From Candidatus Faeciplasma pullistercoris (lineage in GTDB: Bacteria; Bacillota; Clostridia; Oscillospirales; Ruminococcaceae), in contig DVLL01000012.1 of the NCBI GenBank assembly GCA_018715525.1, positions 45,041 through 109,040 on the forward strand: a DNA stretch of 64,000 nucleotides. The letters are read 5' to 3'. Made by a program: the position numbers and the translations under genes. Within the stretch, counting starts at the first letter, position 1, and every line of letters begins with the position of its first letter. Below are positions 27,347 through 36,166 of the stretch, one piece after another. The notes under the pieces were generated by a model. The model ran no database searches. It was not told the origin of the DNA and saw only the letters and a list, made by a program, of their open reading frames with translations.

Positions 27347-28759
27347 ATGGATAATACCGTTAAAAATAAGATTTTTGACTATATTGAATCCGAAAAGGAG
27401 AATATGATTGCCTCTCTTTCCGAGCTGATAGCCTATCCGAGCTACCAGCAGGAGCCGTCTGACGGAGCTCCGTTCGGCAGACCGGTTAGGGAATGCCTTG
27501 ACCGCGCTCTTGAAATTTGCAGCGGTTTTGGGCTTGTGACAAGAAATTTTGACGGCTATGCCGGAACGGTGGAGCTCCCGGGTTACGACTGTGAGCCTGA
27601 GCTTGGAATACTTTCACACCTCGATGTAGTTCCGGAGGGAACGGGCTGGACAAGCGAGCCGTACAAGGCAAGAGTGGACGACGGGAAAATCTACGGCAGG
27701 GGAGCGATAGACGACAAGGGACCGTCGGTCGCAGTCATTTACGCGCTCAAGGCGATCAAGGAGCTTGGTATTCCTCTCAAAAGGGGCGTGCGCCTTATTC
27801 TCGGAACAAACGAGGAAAACGGCTCAGCCGATATGAAGTACTATCTCTCAAAGCAGCCCGCGCCGAAATATACCTTCACCCCGGACGGAAACTATCCGGT
27901 CATAAACATAGAAAAGGGCATGATACGCGGCTACTTTTCCGCAGATATTATGCCTTCGGCGTCGCCTAAAACAATATTGGAGCTTTCCGGAGGCACTGTT
28001 ATCAACGCTGTGCCTGAGTCTGCGTACGCGGTTATCGGCGGGATGAGCGTCAGCCAGGCGGAGGCTGCAATAAGAAGGATGTCCTGCGGGGTTTCATTCT
28101 CCGTAAAGGACTTTGGCGGCTGCATAAGAATTGACGCCTGCGGAAAGAGCGCGCACGCGTCTACTCCTGAGCTCGGCAAAAACGCCGTTACTGCGCTCAT
28201 AAAGCTGCTCACCTATATGGATATAAGGGACGACGCGTCGAGAAAGCTTTCAAGCCTGTCAAAGCTGTTCCCGTACGGCGAAACTGACGGCAGCAGCCTC
28301 GGAATCGCGCAGAGTGACGAGCTGTCAGGCGCTCTCACCTGCGTTTTGAGCATAATAAATTATCAGGCTGGAAAGCTTGAGTTCAAAATTGACATAAGGC
28401 TTCCCGCGACAAGCAGCGTCGCGAATGTTATGGACAAGCTGCTCCCGGCAGCCGCCGGCGCCGGCTTCAGGCTTGACGGACACATGGGCTCGGAGCCTCA
28501 TTGCGTAAGCGAGGACACTCCTTTTGTCAGGAAGCTTCTGTCGGTCTTCGAGGAAGTGACCGGCAAAAAAGGTGAGTGCATAGCCATCGGCGGCGGCACA
28601 TATGTGCATGAAATAGAGGGCGGTGTTGCCTTTGGTCCTGAGTTTATCGGCGACGACAACCATATGCACTCTGCCGACGAGTTCATAAAGGAAGACGACC
28701 TTATCTTTAACGCAAAAATGTTCGCGCTTGCCATACTCAGGATATGCGCTGAGGACTGA
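27347..28759 (+). CDS. Sapep/PepV-like dipeptidase, M20 family
   Basis: A zinc dipeptidase of the M20A group, cytoplasmic, acting on short peptides. Metal and catalytic motifs are LSHLDVVPEG, GRGAIDDKGP, GTNEENGSAD and FTPDGNYPV; a C-terminal metal His lies in the DNHMHSADEF stretch. An embedded lid domain spans about 190-350. 470 residues, as for PepV. The only good Shine-Dalgarno is 33 bases upstream, bridged by a GC-rich hairpin. It follows the pullulanase gene with a short gap and may share its transcript. Confidence 0.92.
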   Translation: MDNTVKNKIFDYIESEKENMIASLSELIAYPSYQQEPSDGAPFGRPVRECLDRALEICSGFGLVTRNFDGYAGTVELPGYDCEPELGILSHLDVVPEGTGWTSEPYKARVDDGKIYGRGAIDDKGPSVAVIYALKAIKELGIPLKRGVRLILGTNEENGSADMKYYLSKQPAPKYTFTPDGNYPVINIEKGMIRGYFSADIMPSASPKTILELSGGTVINAVPESAYAVIGGMSVSQAEAAIRRMSCGVSFSVKDFGGCIRIDACGKSAHASTPELGKNAVTALIKLLTYMDIRDDASRKLSSLSKLFPYGETDGSSLGIAQSDELSGALTCVLSIINYQAGKLEFKIDIRLPATSSVANVMDKLLPAAAGAGFRLDGHMGSEPHCVSEDTPFVRKLLSVFEEVTGKKGECIAIGGGTYVHEIEGGVAFGPEFIGDDNHMHSADEFIKEDDLIFNAKMFALAILRICAED

Positions 28760-28783
28760 CGGTTTATTATCACATATGAAATC

Positions 28784-28814
28784 ATCCCGCTTCGCTTGCT
28801 TGACGAGGCGGGAT
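28784..28814. terminator. Inverted repeat between convergent dipeptidase and DUF5060 genes
   Basis: ATCCCGCTTCG and CGAGGCGGGAT form an 11-base stem with one G-T pair. The T-runs are weak on both sides, so it may be a modest terminator for both genes. Confidence 0.6.
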
Positions 28815-28851
28815 GTGCTTATTTATGTGTAATGCCGGCGGCGTATTGGTT

Positions 28852-30369
28852 TTATTTTATTCTCACAGCCAAGACCGCTATGCCTTCCTTTCCGGGAAGA
28901 GCTATATTTATCTCACCGCTCGCGTTTTCAAGTGCGACGGTTCGTGTCATTTCCCATGCGTCTATCACTTCTACCTTGTAGCTGCCATCTGGGAGGATAA
29001 ATCTGTCGAAGGAGGGGCATTGGCGACCGTAATATTTTATGTAAGCCGAGCAGCCCGAGCCATCCATGCACGCTCCGGTGACGCCCCGGCTTCTTAAGAT
29101 AAATCCCTTTACTCTCTCGGCGGGAAGAGAGCATAGCCCCTTGACCCAGAAGTCATGTATGAGGTTTTTTGGTATTCCGTTTTCTCTGTAGCCTGCGATG
29201 ACCTCTTCAGTAAGACAGCCGACTCCCTCGGGGAAGTAGTCGATATCGCCGGGGAGGGACTCGACGATCGAGCGCAAAAGCGCTATTCTTGCGGGGCTTT
29301 TACCCTTCAGTTCTCCGCCCCTTGACCACCATAGAACATCGTCGTCGCTCATGTATGTCTCACCGTGCGTGCAGTAGCCTCCGCTGATTACGGCAGTCCA
29401 GAATCTGTTGACCATTTCAAAGGCGGAGATGTTTCCCCAACCGAACGAGATATTTCCCTCGTAGCAGCACTCGTCGAAAATTACGGGCTTGCGGTATTTT
29501 CTTTGAAGCTCCGGAACCTCGCAGACGAATATATCCTGAATGGAGCAATGGGTTACCTGCGAAATGCTGAAATCAAAGTAGCTGAAGCAGTTGTGGTTGC
29601 TGAGCATATGACGGCAGATATCATGATCTGAAATATACTCGGCAAACTCCTTCCAGTCGGAAAGGGTATAGTTATCCATCAGGTCATATTCGTTGGCAAG
29701 ACTCCACCACACGTTGGGATATGCCGACAGCCGCCTTACCGCATAATCAAGGTATTCCAAGCTCTCGCCTTTTGTGAGCCTTGAGAAGCCCCAGCGGTCA
29801 TAGGGGTGAAACAGAATAATGTCGCACTCTATCCCAGACTTGCCAAGCTCGTCTATTATGGCTTCAAATCTGCGCCAGAACTGATAGCAGGGTTTGGAGG
29901 TGTCCCACTTTCCGTCGGTTTTTTCGAAGGCATATAGCTCCGGTTCGTTGTGATTATAGTCATAGTGCTTGGGAAAGACGCAGAACCGAACCTTGTTGAA
30001 AGGAGAGCTCTTAAGGGAGCTTATGGTTTTGCGGACAAGCTCGTCAGGCTGGTGGGCGAGGGCATAGACAGTGGTTCCGAAGCAGGAGAACCTTTCGCCG
30101 TCCGAGTATCTTAGGTGAAGCCCGTTTGGCCTTACGACGCCGTGCCTTGTTCCATCCGCCGGCTCGCAGACGGCAGCGCCGCTCTCGCCGTTTGCAGTCC
30201 AGCGGTATATTCCCGCTTCCTCGGGCAAAAATCTGAACCTGTATACTCCGTTACCGTCATAAAAACCGGGGACATAAACTCTTTTTTCGCCGTGGGAAAA
30301 CTCCGCGACAAGCTCCTTTCCGGGAGATACTCCCTCGAAGCTAAGCTCAAACATCTCATACTGCTTCAT
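28852..30369 (-). CDS. DUF5060-containing putative glycoside hydrolase
   Basis: A 505-residue protein. An N-terminal beta-sandwich (about 1-75, YEMFELSFEG, FSHGEKRVYVPGFYDG) matches DUF5060. A TIM-barrel-like domain follows, with CFGTTVYALAHQ, PFNKVRFCVFPKHYDYN, ILFHPYDRWGFS, SLANEYDLMDN and VIFDECCYEG. NEYD and DE look like the two catalytic acids of a clan-A glycosidase. The C terminus is a small beta domain. No signal peptide. It probably cleaves plant glycosides, but the bond is unknown. I use the ATG at 30369, with GAGG upstream; the frame is open 50 codons further but there overlaps the promoter. Confidence 0.8.
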   Translation of the reverse strand: MKQYEMFELSFEGVSPGKELVAEFSHGEKRVYVPGFYDGNGVYRFRFLPEEAGIYRWTANGESGAAVCEPADGTRHGVVRPNGLHLRYSDGERFSCFGTTVYALAHQPDELVRKTISSLKSSPFNKVRFCVFPKHYDYNHNEPELYAFEKTDGKWDTSKPCYQFWRRFEAIIDELGKSGIECDIILFHPYDRWGFSRLTKGESLEYLDYAVRRLSAYPNVWWSLANEYDLMDNYTLSDWKEFAEYISDHDICRHMLSNHNCFSYFDFSISQVTHCSIQDIFVCEVPELQRKYRKPVIFDECCYEGNISFGWGNISAFEMVNRFWTAVISGGYCTHGETYMSDDDVLWWSRGGELKGKSPARIALLRSIVESLPGDIDYFPEGVGCLTEEVIAGYRENGIPKNLIHDFWVKGLCSLPAERVKGFILRSRGVTGACMDGSGCSAYIKYYGRQCPSFDRFILPDGSYKVEVIDAWEMTRTVALENASGEINIALPGKEGIAVLAVRIK

Positions 30370-30414
30370 AGCGTGCCTCTTTTCATGTATTTTAGGGATG
30401 ATCTTTTTATCGCT

Positions 30415-30443
30415 ATTATAGCAAAAATGCGGCTCGGCCGCAA
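30415..30443 (-). promoter_or_regulatory. Promoter of the DUF5060 gene
   Basis: On the minus strand TTGCGG (30438-30443), a 17-base spacer and TATAAT (30415-30420). Confidence 0.6.
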
Positions 30444-30621
30444 GCGCAGAGAAGGGAAACTGCTTGAAATTTACGCGGCTGTTATATGTAACCTCTAAAA
30501 AGACGGAGAGCATTCCCAAAAAGGATACGACCGTTTAGGAGCGCAGCCTGATTATCGGCTGCCTTGCGGTCAAGGACATGTTTTGGGCTGCTGCGAAGAT
30601 AACTTTTAGCTTATTTGTCAG

Positions 30622-30649
30622 TTGACAATTTTTTCGGTTATAGTATACT
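30622..30649 (+). promoter_or_regulatory. apbE promoter
   Basis: TTGACA (30622-30627), a 16-base spacer and TATACT (30644-30649), about 57 bases before the GTG start. Confidence 0.75.
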
Positions 30650-30706
30650 ATCATTGAATATTTATGCGTTTATATTTGAACGAAAAACAGCGGGAAAGGG
30701 ATAATT

Positions 30707-31780
30707 GTGAAGCTTAGGCAAGGGTTTTTCAAAAAAAGCAGGCTTACAGCCGTACTCACGGCGGCGCTGCTGCTGATGTCAATGTCAGGTTGCTCGGCAG
30801 GCGCAGATGTGCCGGAACGCAGGACTCAGACCTATTTTGAGTATTTTGACACGGTCTCGCAGGTAATAGGCTATGAGGACGACGAGCAAGAGTTCGATAG
30901 AATATGCGGTATTGTCAGCGAGATGCTCGATAAGTATCACCGGCTGAGTGACATCTATCACCGATACGACGGAATAAATAATCTCTATACTATAAATCAT
31001 GCGGCAGGTGAGGAGCCTGTCGAGGTGGATGAGGAGCTCATAGACATGCTTCTTATTGCAAGCGAAATGGCAGAGGTAACTGACGGGTATTTTGACATCT
31101 CGACCGGAAGCGTCCTCTCGATATGGCATGATTGCCGCGAGGAAGCGGAGGACGACCCGCAGAACGCGCATATTCCCTCGGCGGAGGAGCTGTCGGGGGC
31201 AAGCCTTCACACCGGAATGGACAAGGTGATTATAGACCAAGAGGCGGCTACAGTATATCTTAGCGACCCTGAGATGTCCTTGGATGTGGGTGGGATAGCC
31301 AAGGGCTATGCCGTCGAAAAAATTGCGCAGACGCTCGAGGCTGAAGGCGTCAGTGGGTATATACTCAACATAGGAGGAAATCTTCGTTCTATAGGAAAAA
31401 AGGGAGACGGGGAGGACTGGGTGGCTGGAATCCAGAACCCGGACCTTGACGAGGACTCTCCGTATGTTTGCAGGGTGGGGTTCCACGACCTGTCCTTGGT
31501 CACCAGCGGAGACTATCAGCGCTATTACATGGTTGACGGCGTGAGGTACCATCACATCATCAATCCATATACTCTGATGCCTGAGCATGAGTACCGCTCA
31601 GTCTCGGTACTATGTAGGGACAGCTGCATTGCGGACTGCCTGTCTACCGCTCTGTTTAACATGAGTATAGAGGACGGCAGGAAGCTCGCGGAAAAAGTCG
31701 GAGACGTGGATGTGTTCTGGATAAAAGCAGACGGAAGCTTTGAGATGACTGACGGGTTCAAGGATAAAATGCTCGATTAA
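30707..31780 (+). CDS. apbE: FAD:protein FMN transferase, lipoprotein
   Basis: Moves FMN from FAD onto Thr residues of target proteins such as RnfG and RnfD, outside the membrane. A lipoprotein signal is clear: basic start, hydrophobic core, lipobox MSGC with Cys29. The enzyme part shows YFDTVSQ, ISTGSVLSIW, DVGGIAKGYAVEKI with the FAD/Mg-binding region, YILNIGGNLRSIG, and HHIINPYTLMP, then a late Asp/Thr motif in DCLSTALFNM. 357 residues. The start is GTG with AAAGGG upstream. It faces the rnf operon, the likely client. Confidence 0.95.
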   Translation: MKLRQGFFKKSRLTAVLTAALLLMSMSGCSAGADVPERRTQTYFEYFDTVSQVIGYEDDEQEFDRICGIVSEMLDKYHRLSDIYHRYDGINNLYTINHAAGEEPVEVDEELIDMLLIASEMAEVTDGYFDISTGSVLSIWHDCREEAEDDPQNAHIPSAEELSGASLHTGMDKVIIDQEAATVYLSDPEMSLDVGGIAKGYAVEKIAQTLEAEGVSGYILNIGGNLRSIGKKGDGEDWVAGIQNPDLDEDSPYVCRVGFHDLSLVTSGDYQRYYMVDGVRYHHIINPYTLMPEHEYRSVSVLCRDSCIADCLSTALFNMSIEDGRKLAEKVGDVDVFWIKADGSFEMTDGFKDKMLD

Positions 31781-31810
31781 ATGTAAAATTGACAACTTAA
31801 TAGGCATAAA

Positions 31811-31855
31811 AAAGCTCTCGGAGGCTGGATTATCCAGCTTCCGGGAGCTTCTTAT
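31811..31855. terminator. Bidirectional terminator between apbE and the rnf operon
   Basis: AAGCTCTCGGAGGCTGGA pairs with TCCAGCTTCCGGGAGCTT through nearly its whole length, with T and A runs on the two sides. Confidence 0.85.
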
Positions 31856-31873
31856 TGTGTAGCAGCTCGGTTG

Positions 31874-32374
31874 TTATACCAGATTTTTGGGTATCTTGTT
31901 TATCAGCAGGGCGGAGACGATTCCTATAATCACTCCTGTGACCGTTCCGGATACGACCAAAACAGGGAGGTAGTATGCTATCTGAGCGGTCTCCATAAGC
32001 AATACCGCCGCTATTATCTGACCGGCGTTGTGGGTTATCCCGCCTGCAACGCTAACTCCTACGGCGGAGAAATTCCCGCTTCTTTTTAGGATAATCATAA
32101 CGGTCATGCTCAGCGCCGCGCCGGCGAGGCTGTACAAAAAAGTCATAAAGCTACCGAACAGCACCGCCACCCAGAAAAGGCGTATCAAGGATACCGCTAT
32201 CGCTTCTTTTTCTCCGAGGCGGTAGAGCACAAAGACTATCGCTATATTCGCAAGACCCATTTTTATTCCGGGCACCGCGAAGCTGAGCGGCACAAGGCTT
32301 TCTATATAGGACAGGATAAGCGCCAGAGTGGAGGCCATGGCGACAGTGGAGATTGTCCTTGGTCTGAGCTTCAT
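31874..32374 (-). CDS. Gx transporter family membrane protein
   Basis: A 166-residue membrane protein with about five helices, of the Gx/heptaprenyl-diphosphate-synthase-component-I-like family. Helix 1 includes ALILSYIESLVPLSF and is followed by PGIKMGLANIAIVFVLY; later GVSVAGGITHNAGQIIAA. Such proteins often sit beside NusG-domain-II and ApbE genes in loci for flavinylated extracytosolic electron transfer; the role is unproven. It is the last gene of the rnf unit, 13 bases past its neighbour, with GGAGG before its ATG. Confidence 0.82.
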   Translation of the reverse strand: MKLRPRTISTVAMASTLALILSYIESLVPLSFAVPGIKMGLANIAIVFVLYRLGEKEAIAVSLIRLFWVAVLFGSFMTFLYSLAGAALSMTVMIILKRSGNFSAVGVSVAGGITHNAGQIIAAVLLMETAQIAYYLPVLVVSGTVTGVIIGIVSALLINKIPKNLV

Positions 32375-32387
32375 TGTCTAACCTCCG

Positions 32388-32771
32388 TCAGGAAATGATG
32401 TCAGTTTGCGGCTGCTCGTCTGAGGTGATCATTATGACAAGCTTATTGGGCAGACAGACTATCGTTTCGCCGTTATACTTTATCCTGCCTTGATTTACAC
32501 AGACCTTGTCAGGACAGCTTGCGCTTGAGACGCTGGCGTACCCGCCGCTTATCACAAGGCGGTTGAAGCCTTCGCCGTCCGGCGAGGCTATATCTACCGA
32601 TATGTCCTTGTTAAGGGGGTATGAGGCGATTTCGCTTCCGTCCTGGATGACAACTGCATAGCCTCCGTCCGTCCTGCCAAGCCGTATTGTCAGAAATACG
32701 GCGACGGCAATAATAAGCGCGAGGGCTATCAGTAATATGTCGCTTTTTTTCAGCCTTGTCTCGTTACTCAT
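32388..32771 (-). CDS. NusG domain II-containing membrane-anchored protein
   Basis: 127 residues: one N-terminal membrane helix (about 10-30, ILLIALALIIAVAVFLTI) and an external beta domain of the NusG_II type. The domain ends with a CPDKVC motif and INGRI-like GRIKYNGETIVCLPNKLVI, which is characteristic. It has no link to transcription factor NusG apart from the fold. It is found next to Rnf, ApbE and Gx proteins and is thought to help extracytosolic flavin electron transfer. Between rnfB and the Gx gene in the same operon. Confidence 0.85.
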   Translation of the reverse strand: MSNETRLKKSDILLIALALIIAVAVFLTIRLGRTDGGYAVVIQDGSEIASYPLNKDISVDIASPDGEGFNRLVISGGYASVSSASCPDKVCVNQGRIKYNGETIVCLPNKLVIMITSDEQPQTDIIS

Positions 32772-32796
32772 CTTTTACCTTTTCCAAGCGTTAAGC

Positions 32797-33615
32797 TTAG
32801 GACTTTGCAAGATTTACTCGCTTGATAGCGTGAGTGGGGCAAACGTCCGCGCAGGTCTCGCAGCCGGTGCAGAGCGAGTAGTCGACATGCGCCAGATTAT
32901 CTGTTGCCGTCACAGCGCCTGAAGGACAGCTCTTTTCGCACTTTTTGCAGCCTATGCAGGCGTTCAGGCACTTCTTTCGCGCCGCTGCGCCGTTCTCCTT
33001 ATTGCTGCAGGTGACTGCCACCTTTGCAACGGCAGGAAGCATGGAGATTATATGGTTAGGGCATGTTTTTGCGCAGATGCCGCAGCCTATGCAGACGTTG
33101 GCGTTGATCTTGGCTATGCCCTCTTTAAGGCAGATAGCGCCTGTAGGGCACGCTCTGAGGCAGTCTCCGTAGCCGAGGCAGCCGTATGTGCAGCTTCCGT
33201 CTCCTCCGTAGAAGAGCTTGGCCGCCTTGCAGGTCTCTACTCCGACATAGTCGTACTTTTTGTGGGTGTTATTCTCATCACCGTCGCAGTGAACGAACGC
33301 TACCTGCTCGATGACGTCCTCAAACTTTACGCCGAGTGTCTCGGAAATGCTTCTTGAAGTCGAGTCTCCGCCGGGGACGCAAAGATTTGTCTTTGTTCCG
33401 GGCTTGTTGACAAGGGCGTCCGCATAGCCGTCGCAGCCTGTAAAGCCGCAGGCTCCGCAGTTCGCTCCGGGAAGGCACTGCCTTACCTTCGCGACGCGCT
33501 CGTCAACCCTGACCGCCATTACCTTTGACGCGACCACGAGCAAAAGCGCGCAGACAAGACCTATTCCGCCGACTATGCCAACCGCCGTGAGAATTGAAGA
33601 TACTACTTCGTTCAT
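32797..33615 (-). CDS. rnfB: Rnf complex subunit RnfB
   Basis: Iron-sulfur subunit that accepts electrons from ferredoxin. An N-terminal membrane helix (about 8-30) is followed by an Fe4S cluster domain LPGANCGACGFTGCDGYADA, then several CxxCxxCxxxCP ferredoxin-type cluster motifs (CLGYGDCLRACP, CIGCGICAKTCP, CIGCKKCEKSCP, CTGCETCADVCP). 272 residues. GGAGG lies before the ATG. It stands after rnfA, in the clostridial order C-D-G-E-A-B. Confidence 0.97.
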   Translation of the reverse strand: MNEVVSSILTAVGIVGGIGLVCALLLVVASKVMAVRVDERVAKVRQCLPGANCGACGFTGCDGYADALVNKPGTKTNLCVPGGDSTSRSISETLGVKFEDVIEQVAFVHCDGDENNTHKKYDYVGVETCKAAKLFYGGDGSCTYGCLGYGDCLRACPTGAICLKEGIAKINANVCIGCGICAKTCPNHIISMLPAVAKVAVTCSNKENGAAARKKCLNACIGCKKCEKSCPSGAVTATDNLAHVDYSLCTGCETCADVCPTHAIKRVNLAKS

Positions 33616-33627
33616 ATATTTTCCTCC

Positions 33628-34221
33628 TTAGGCGAACAGGTTGTCGATGACGCCGCCGAAGCCGAAGAACGCCATTGAGACTATGGAGGCGGCTAAAAGC
33701 GTCGAGGGTATCCCCTTGAACGTCGCAGGGATGCTCGCGCAGTTGTCTACCCTTGAGCGAACTCCCGAGAATAGGAGCATGGCGAGGAGGAAGCCCAGTC
33801 CGCAGCCAAGTGAGCTGACCATTGACTCGATAAAGTTGTAGCCGTCGCTGATGTTGTTGATGGTAACTCCCAAAACCGCGCAGTTGGTGGTTATGAGAGG
33901 CAGGTAAACGCCGAGCGACTTGTGCAGGGCGGGAATATACCTTTTAAGCACTATCTCCACGAACTGAACCAGAGCCGCTATTACCAGAATGAAGACGATT
34001 GTCTGCAAATAACCGAGGTTGAGTGTGTCTAAGATATATGTCTGAATAGGCCATGTGACCGCTGTCGCGACAAGCATTACAAAGGTGACCGCGATGCCCA
34101 TTCCCGACGCCTGGTCAAACTTTTTGGAAACGCCCAGGAAGGGGCATATCCCTAAGAACTTCTGCAAAACGTAGTTGTTGACAAATACGCTTCCCAGAAG
34201 GATAACCAAAAGGCTTTTCAT
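33628..34221 (-). CDS. rnfA: Rnf complex subunit RnfA
   Basis: Polytopic subunit that with RnfE forms the ion-coupling core and holds a membrane FeS cluster. 197 residues with six helices; family motifs VNNYVLQKFLGICPFLGVSK near the start, supplying the first cluster Cys, and TTNCAVLGVT in the second half with the partner Cys. It starts two bases beyond the end of rnfE, so the two are translated together. Confidence 0.96.
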   Translation of the reverse strand: MKSLLVILLGSVFVNNYVLQKFLGICPFLGVSKKFDQASGMGIAVTFVMLVATAVTWPIQTYILDTLNLGYLQTIVFILVIAALVQFVEIVLKRYIPALHKSLGVYLPLITTNCAVLGVTINNISDGYNFIESMVSSLGCGLGFLLAMLLFSGVRSRVDNCASIPATFKGIPSTLLAASIVSMAFFGFGGVIDNLFA

Positions 34222-34223
34222 GA

Positions 34224-34901
34224 TTACTTAGCCTCCTTTACAGCGTCGCAGTTGTGGCTGCAGCTTGAATAAGCGGGGCAGCCCTTGCAGCCGAAGTCCT
34301 TTTTCTTGAGCACCTTGCCCTTGGTGACGGCGTTCACGATAGCTATCAGAAGTCCGAAGACCATGAATCCTCCGGGCGCCTGAATGAGTATCGGTATGGT
34401 GTAGTTGCTCAGCACAGGTATCTCATAGCCGCAGAAGCTTCCTGCGCCGAACACCTCTCTGATTGTAGCCATCAGGAACAGCGCGAGAGTGAATCCCAGA
34501 CCCATGCCGACTCCGTCAAGCGCGGAGTCAAGAACCCCGTTTTTGCTGGCGAACATCTCAGCTCTGCCGAGTATGATGCAGTTGACTACTATGAGAGCAA
34601 GATATGTTCCGAGCGAGTCGTACAGGTCGGGCATGTATGCGTGGAGCACCATCTGGATCGCCGTGACAAAGCCTGCTATTACAACGATATATGAGGGTAT
34701 TCTGACCTTATCCGGAATTACGTTCCTCAGAAGTGATATTACTATATTTGAGCATATCAGGACGGCTGCCGCAGAGAGTCCCATTCCTATGGCTCTGGTC
34801 ACCGAGTCGGTCATCGCAAGCGTGGGGCAGGTGCCCAATACAAGCACGAATACCGGATTTTCCTTGATGAGTCCCTTTAGTAAGATTGATAATTGTTTCA
34901 T
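34224..34901 (-). CDS. rnfE: Rnf complex subunit RnfE
   Basis: Membrane partner of RnfA with the same fold in inverted topology. 225 residues; the N terminus shows ENPVFVLVLGTCPTLAMTDS and the second half LIVVNCIILGRAEMFA, with one cluster Cys each. The C-terminal tail carries an extra Cys group, FGCKGCPAYSSCSHNC, that could bind metal and is longer than in well-known RnfE proteins as far as I recall. Six helices. Between rnfG and rnfA. Confidence 0.95.
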   Translation of the reverse strand: MKQLSILLKGLIKENPVFVLVLGTCPTLAMTDSVTRAIGMGLSAAAVLICSNIVISLLRNVIPDKVRIPSYIVVIAGFVTAIQMVLHAYMPDLYDSLGTYLALIVVNCIILGRAEMFASKNGVLDSALDGVGMGLGFTLALFLMATIREVFGAGSFCGYEIPVLSNYTIPILIQAPGGFMVFGLLIAIVNAVTKGKVLKKKDFGCKGCPAYSSCSHNCDAVKEAK

Positions 34902-34918
34902 TTTTTGCGCCGCCTTCC

Positions 34919-36166
34919 TTACTCAACGGCGCCAAGGCTCTCAAAAGCCTCGGCAACATCGTCGTATGCCGTTCTGACCGCATTTGAGGTGAATGTGCAG
35001 CCGGAAATGAGTATGTCGTCCTCACTCGGAGAGGTTATATTTGCGCCCTCCTGCTTTTCGGCGTAGCCCGATTCAGCTACAGCCTCTCCGAAGTATTCAG
35101 TCTCGTTGTGAGATATTACCTTGAATCTCGATATCTCCCCGTCGGAGGTGAGGATGTAGATAATCTCGACAGGTCCGCCGTAGCCGTAGGGCTGGGCGAC
35201 AAACGCCGTATAGCTTCCGTCAGGAGCGGTTACGGAGTAAGCTGAGCTTACCGAGGATCTTACGCTGAGCGTAAGCGGTGTGACCTGCGCTCCGTCTATC
35301 ATCTTTCCTATTCTTGTTATGATCTTGTCCTGCTTCTGCTGTACAAGCCCTGCTACGACCGCCGAGGCGGACTCGAGCTGAGCCGAGTACTCGGCAGAGT
35401 CAAGCTCCTGAGCCTGTGAGTCGTATACTGAGATAGCTGCTCCGAAAGCGTCAAAGGTCATAAATACGGTCTCTGCGTTGTCGTCGGCAGTAGCGATGTA
35501 TCCGGTGTCGTTTTCTGTCTCATAGAGCGCGCTGATTCCGTCATAGCTCTCGGCGGAAGCGGACAGGCTGCAAATTCCCGCGGAATTGCATGCGTACGGG
35601 AATACCTGCTGGGCAAGCTCCGCAGCTATCTGCTCATCGGTCTTTTCTCCTGCGCTGATGTCAGAGACGGACAAAAGAACTGAGAACGCGTCTGCAACGG
35701 CGTTTTTGAACGCGGCTGAGGAGTAGGTGACTCCCGCTACGGTGTCAACGCCCGAAAGCGCGGAGTCCTGACCGATATAGCTCTGGGGATAGGTGTCCGT
35801 GCCGAAGTCCTTGCTCTCCGCGTAGTTGGTAAGAGAGATATTCACTATCTTGCCGTCAGAGCCGACGCCAATAGTAAACTGCATATCTGATGAGCTGTAC
35901 TGAGAGGAGGTCGATACTGTAACGGCGTAGCCTGTTCCGGCTGTGTCCTTATATACGCCGGTCACGGTCTCGGGAGAGCCCTCCGGAATAGCTATCTCCT
36001 CAAAGCTCTCGGCGTCAGGAAGAACGACAATAAGCGATTCGTTTGCCTTGTTAGCCTGATTCTCAGCGATAACAGGTGCGGTGACATAGTTCACTCCGGA
36101 CAATATTATCGCGACTATAAGGCATATCGCAGTAAGCACGGTTATGCTTTTTACCGATTCATTCAT
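34919..36166 (-). CDS. rnfG: RnfG with two FMN-binding modules (double length)
   Basis: Single-helix subunit with covalently bound FMN outside the membrane. At 415 residues it is about twice the usual length. Residues 7-30 form the membrane anchor. A first FMN-binding module (about 66-165) has the attachment-type motif AGVTYSS with Thr147. A middle part (about 180-265) looks like a worn module without the motif. A last module (about 308-408) has SGCTFTS with Thr391. The start at 36166 overlaps the rnfD stop as ATGA and has GGAGG nine bases upstream; the frame is open 12 codons further. Both Thr motifs suggest two FMN groups. Confidence 0.88.
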   Translation of the reverse strand: MNESVKSITVLTAICLIVAIILSGVNYVTAPVIAENQANKANESLIVVLPDAESFEEIAIPEGSPETVTGVYKDTAGTGYAVTVSTSSQYSSSDMQFTIGVGSDGKIVNISLTNYAESKDFGTDTYPQSYIGQDSALSGVDTVAGVTYSSAAFKNAVADAFSVLLSVSDISAGEKTDEQIAAELAQQVFPYACNSAGICSLSASAESYDGISALYETENDTGYIATADDNAETVFMTFDAFGAAISVYDSQAQELDSAEYSAQLESASAVVAGLVQQKQDKIITRIGKMIDGAQVTPLTLSVRSSVSSAYSVTAPDGSYTAFVAQPYGYGGPVEIIYILTSDGEISRFKVISHNETEYFGEAVAESGYAEKQEGANITSPSEDDILISGCTFTSNAVRTAYDDVAEAFESLGAVE

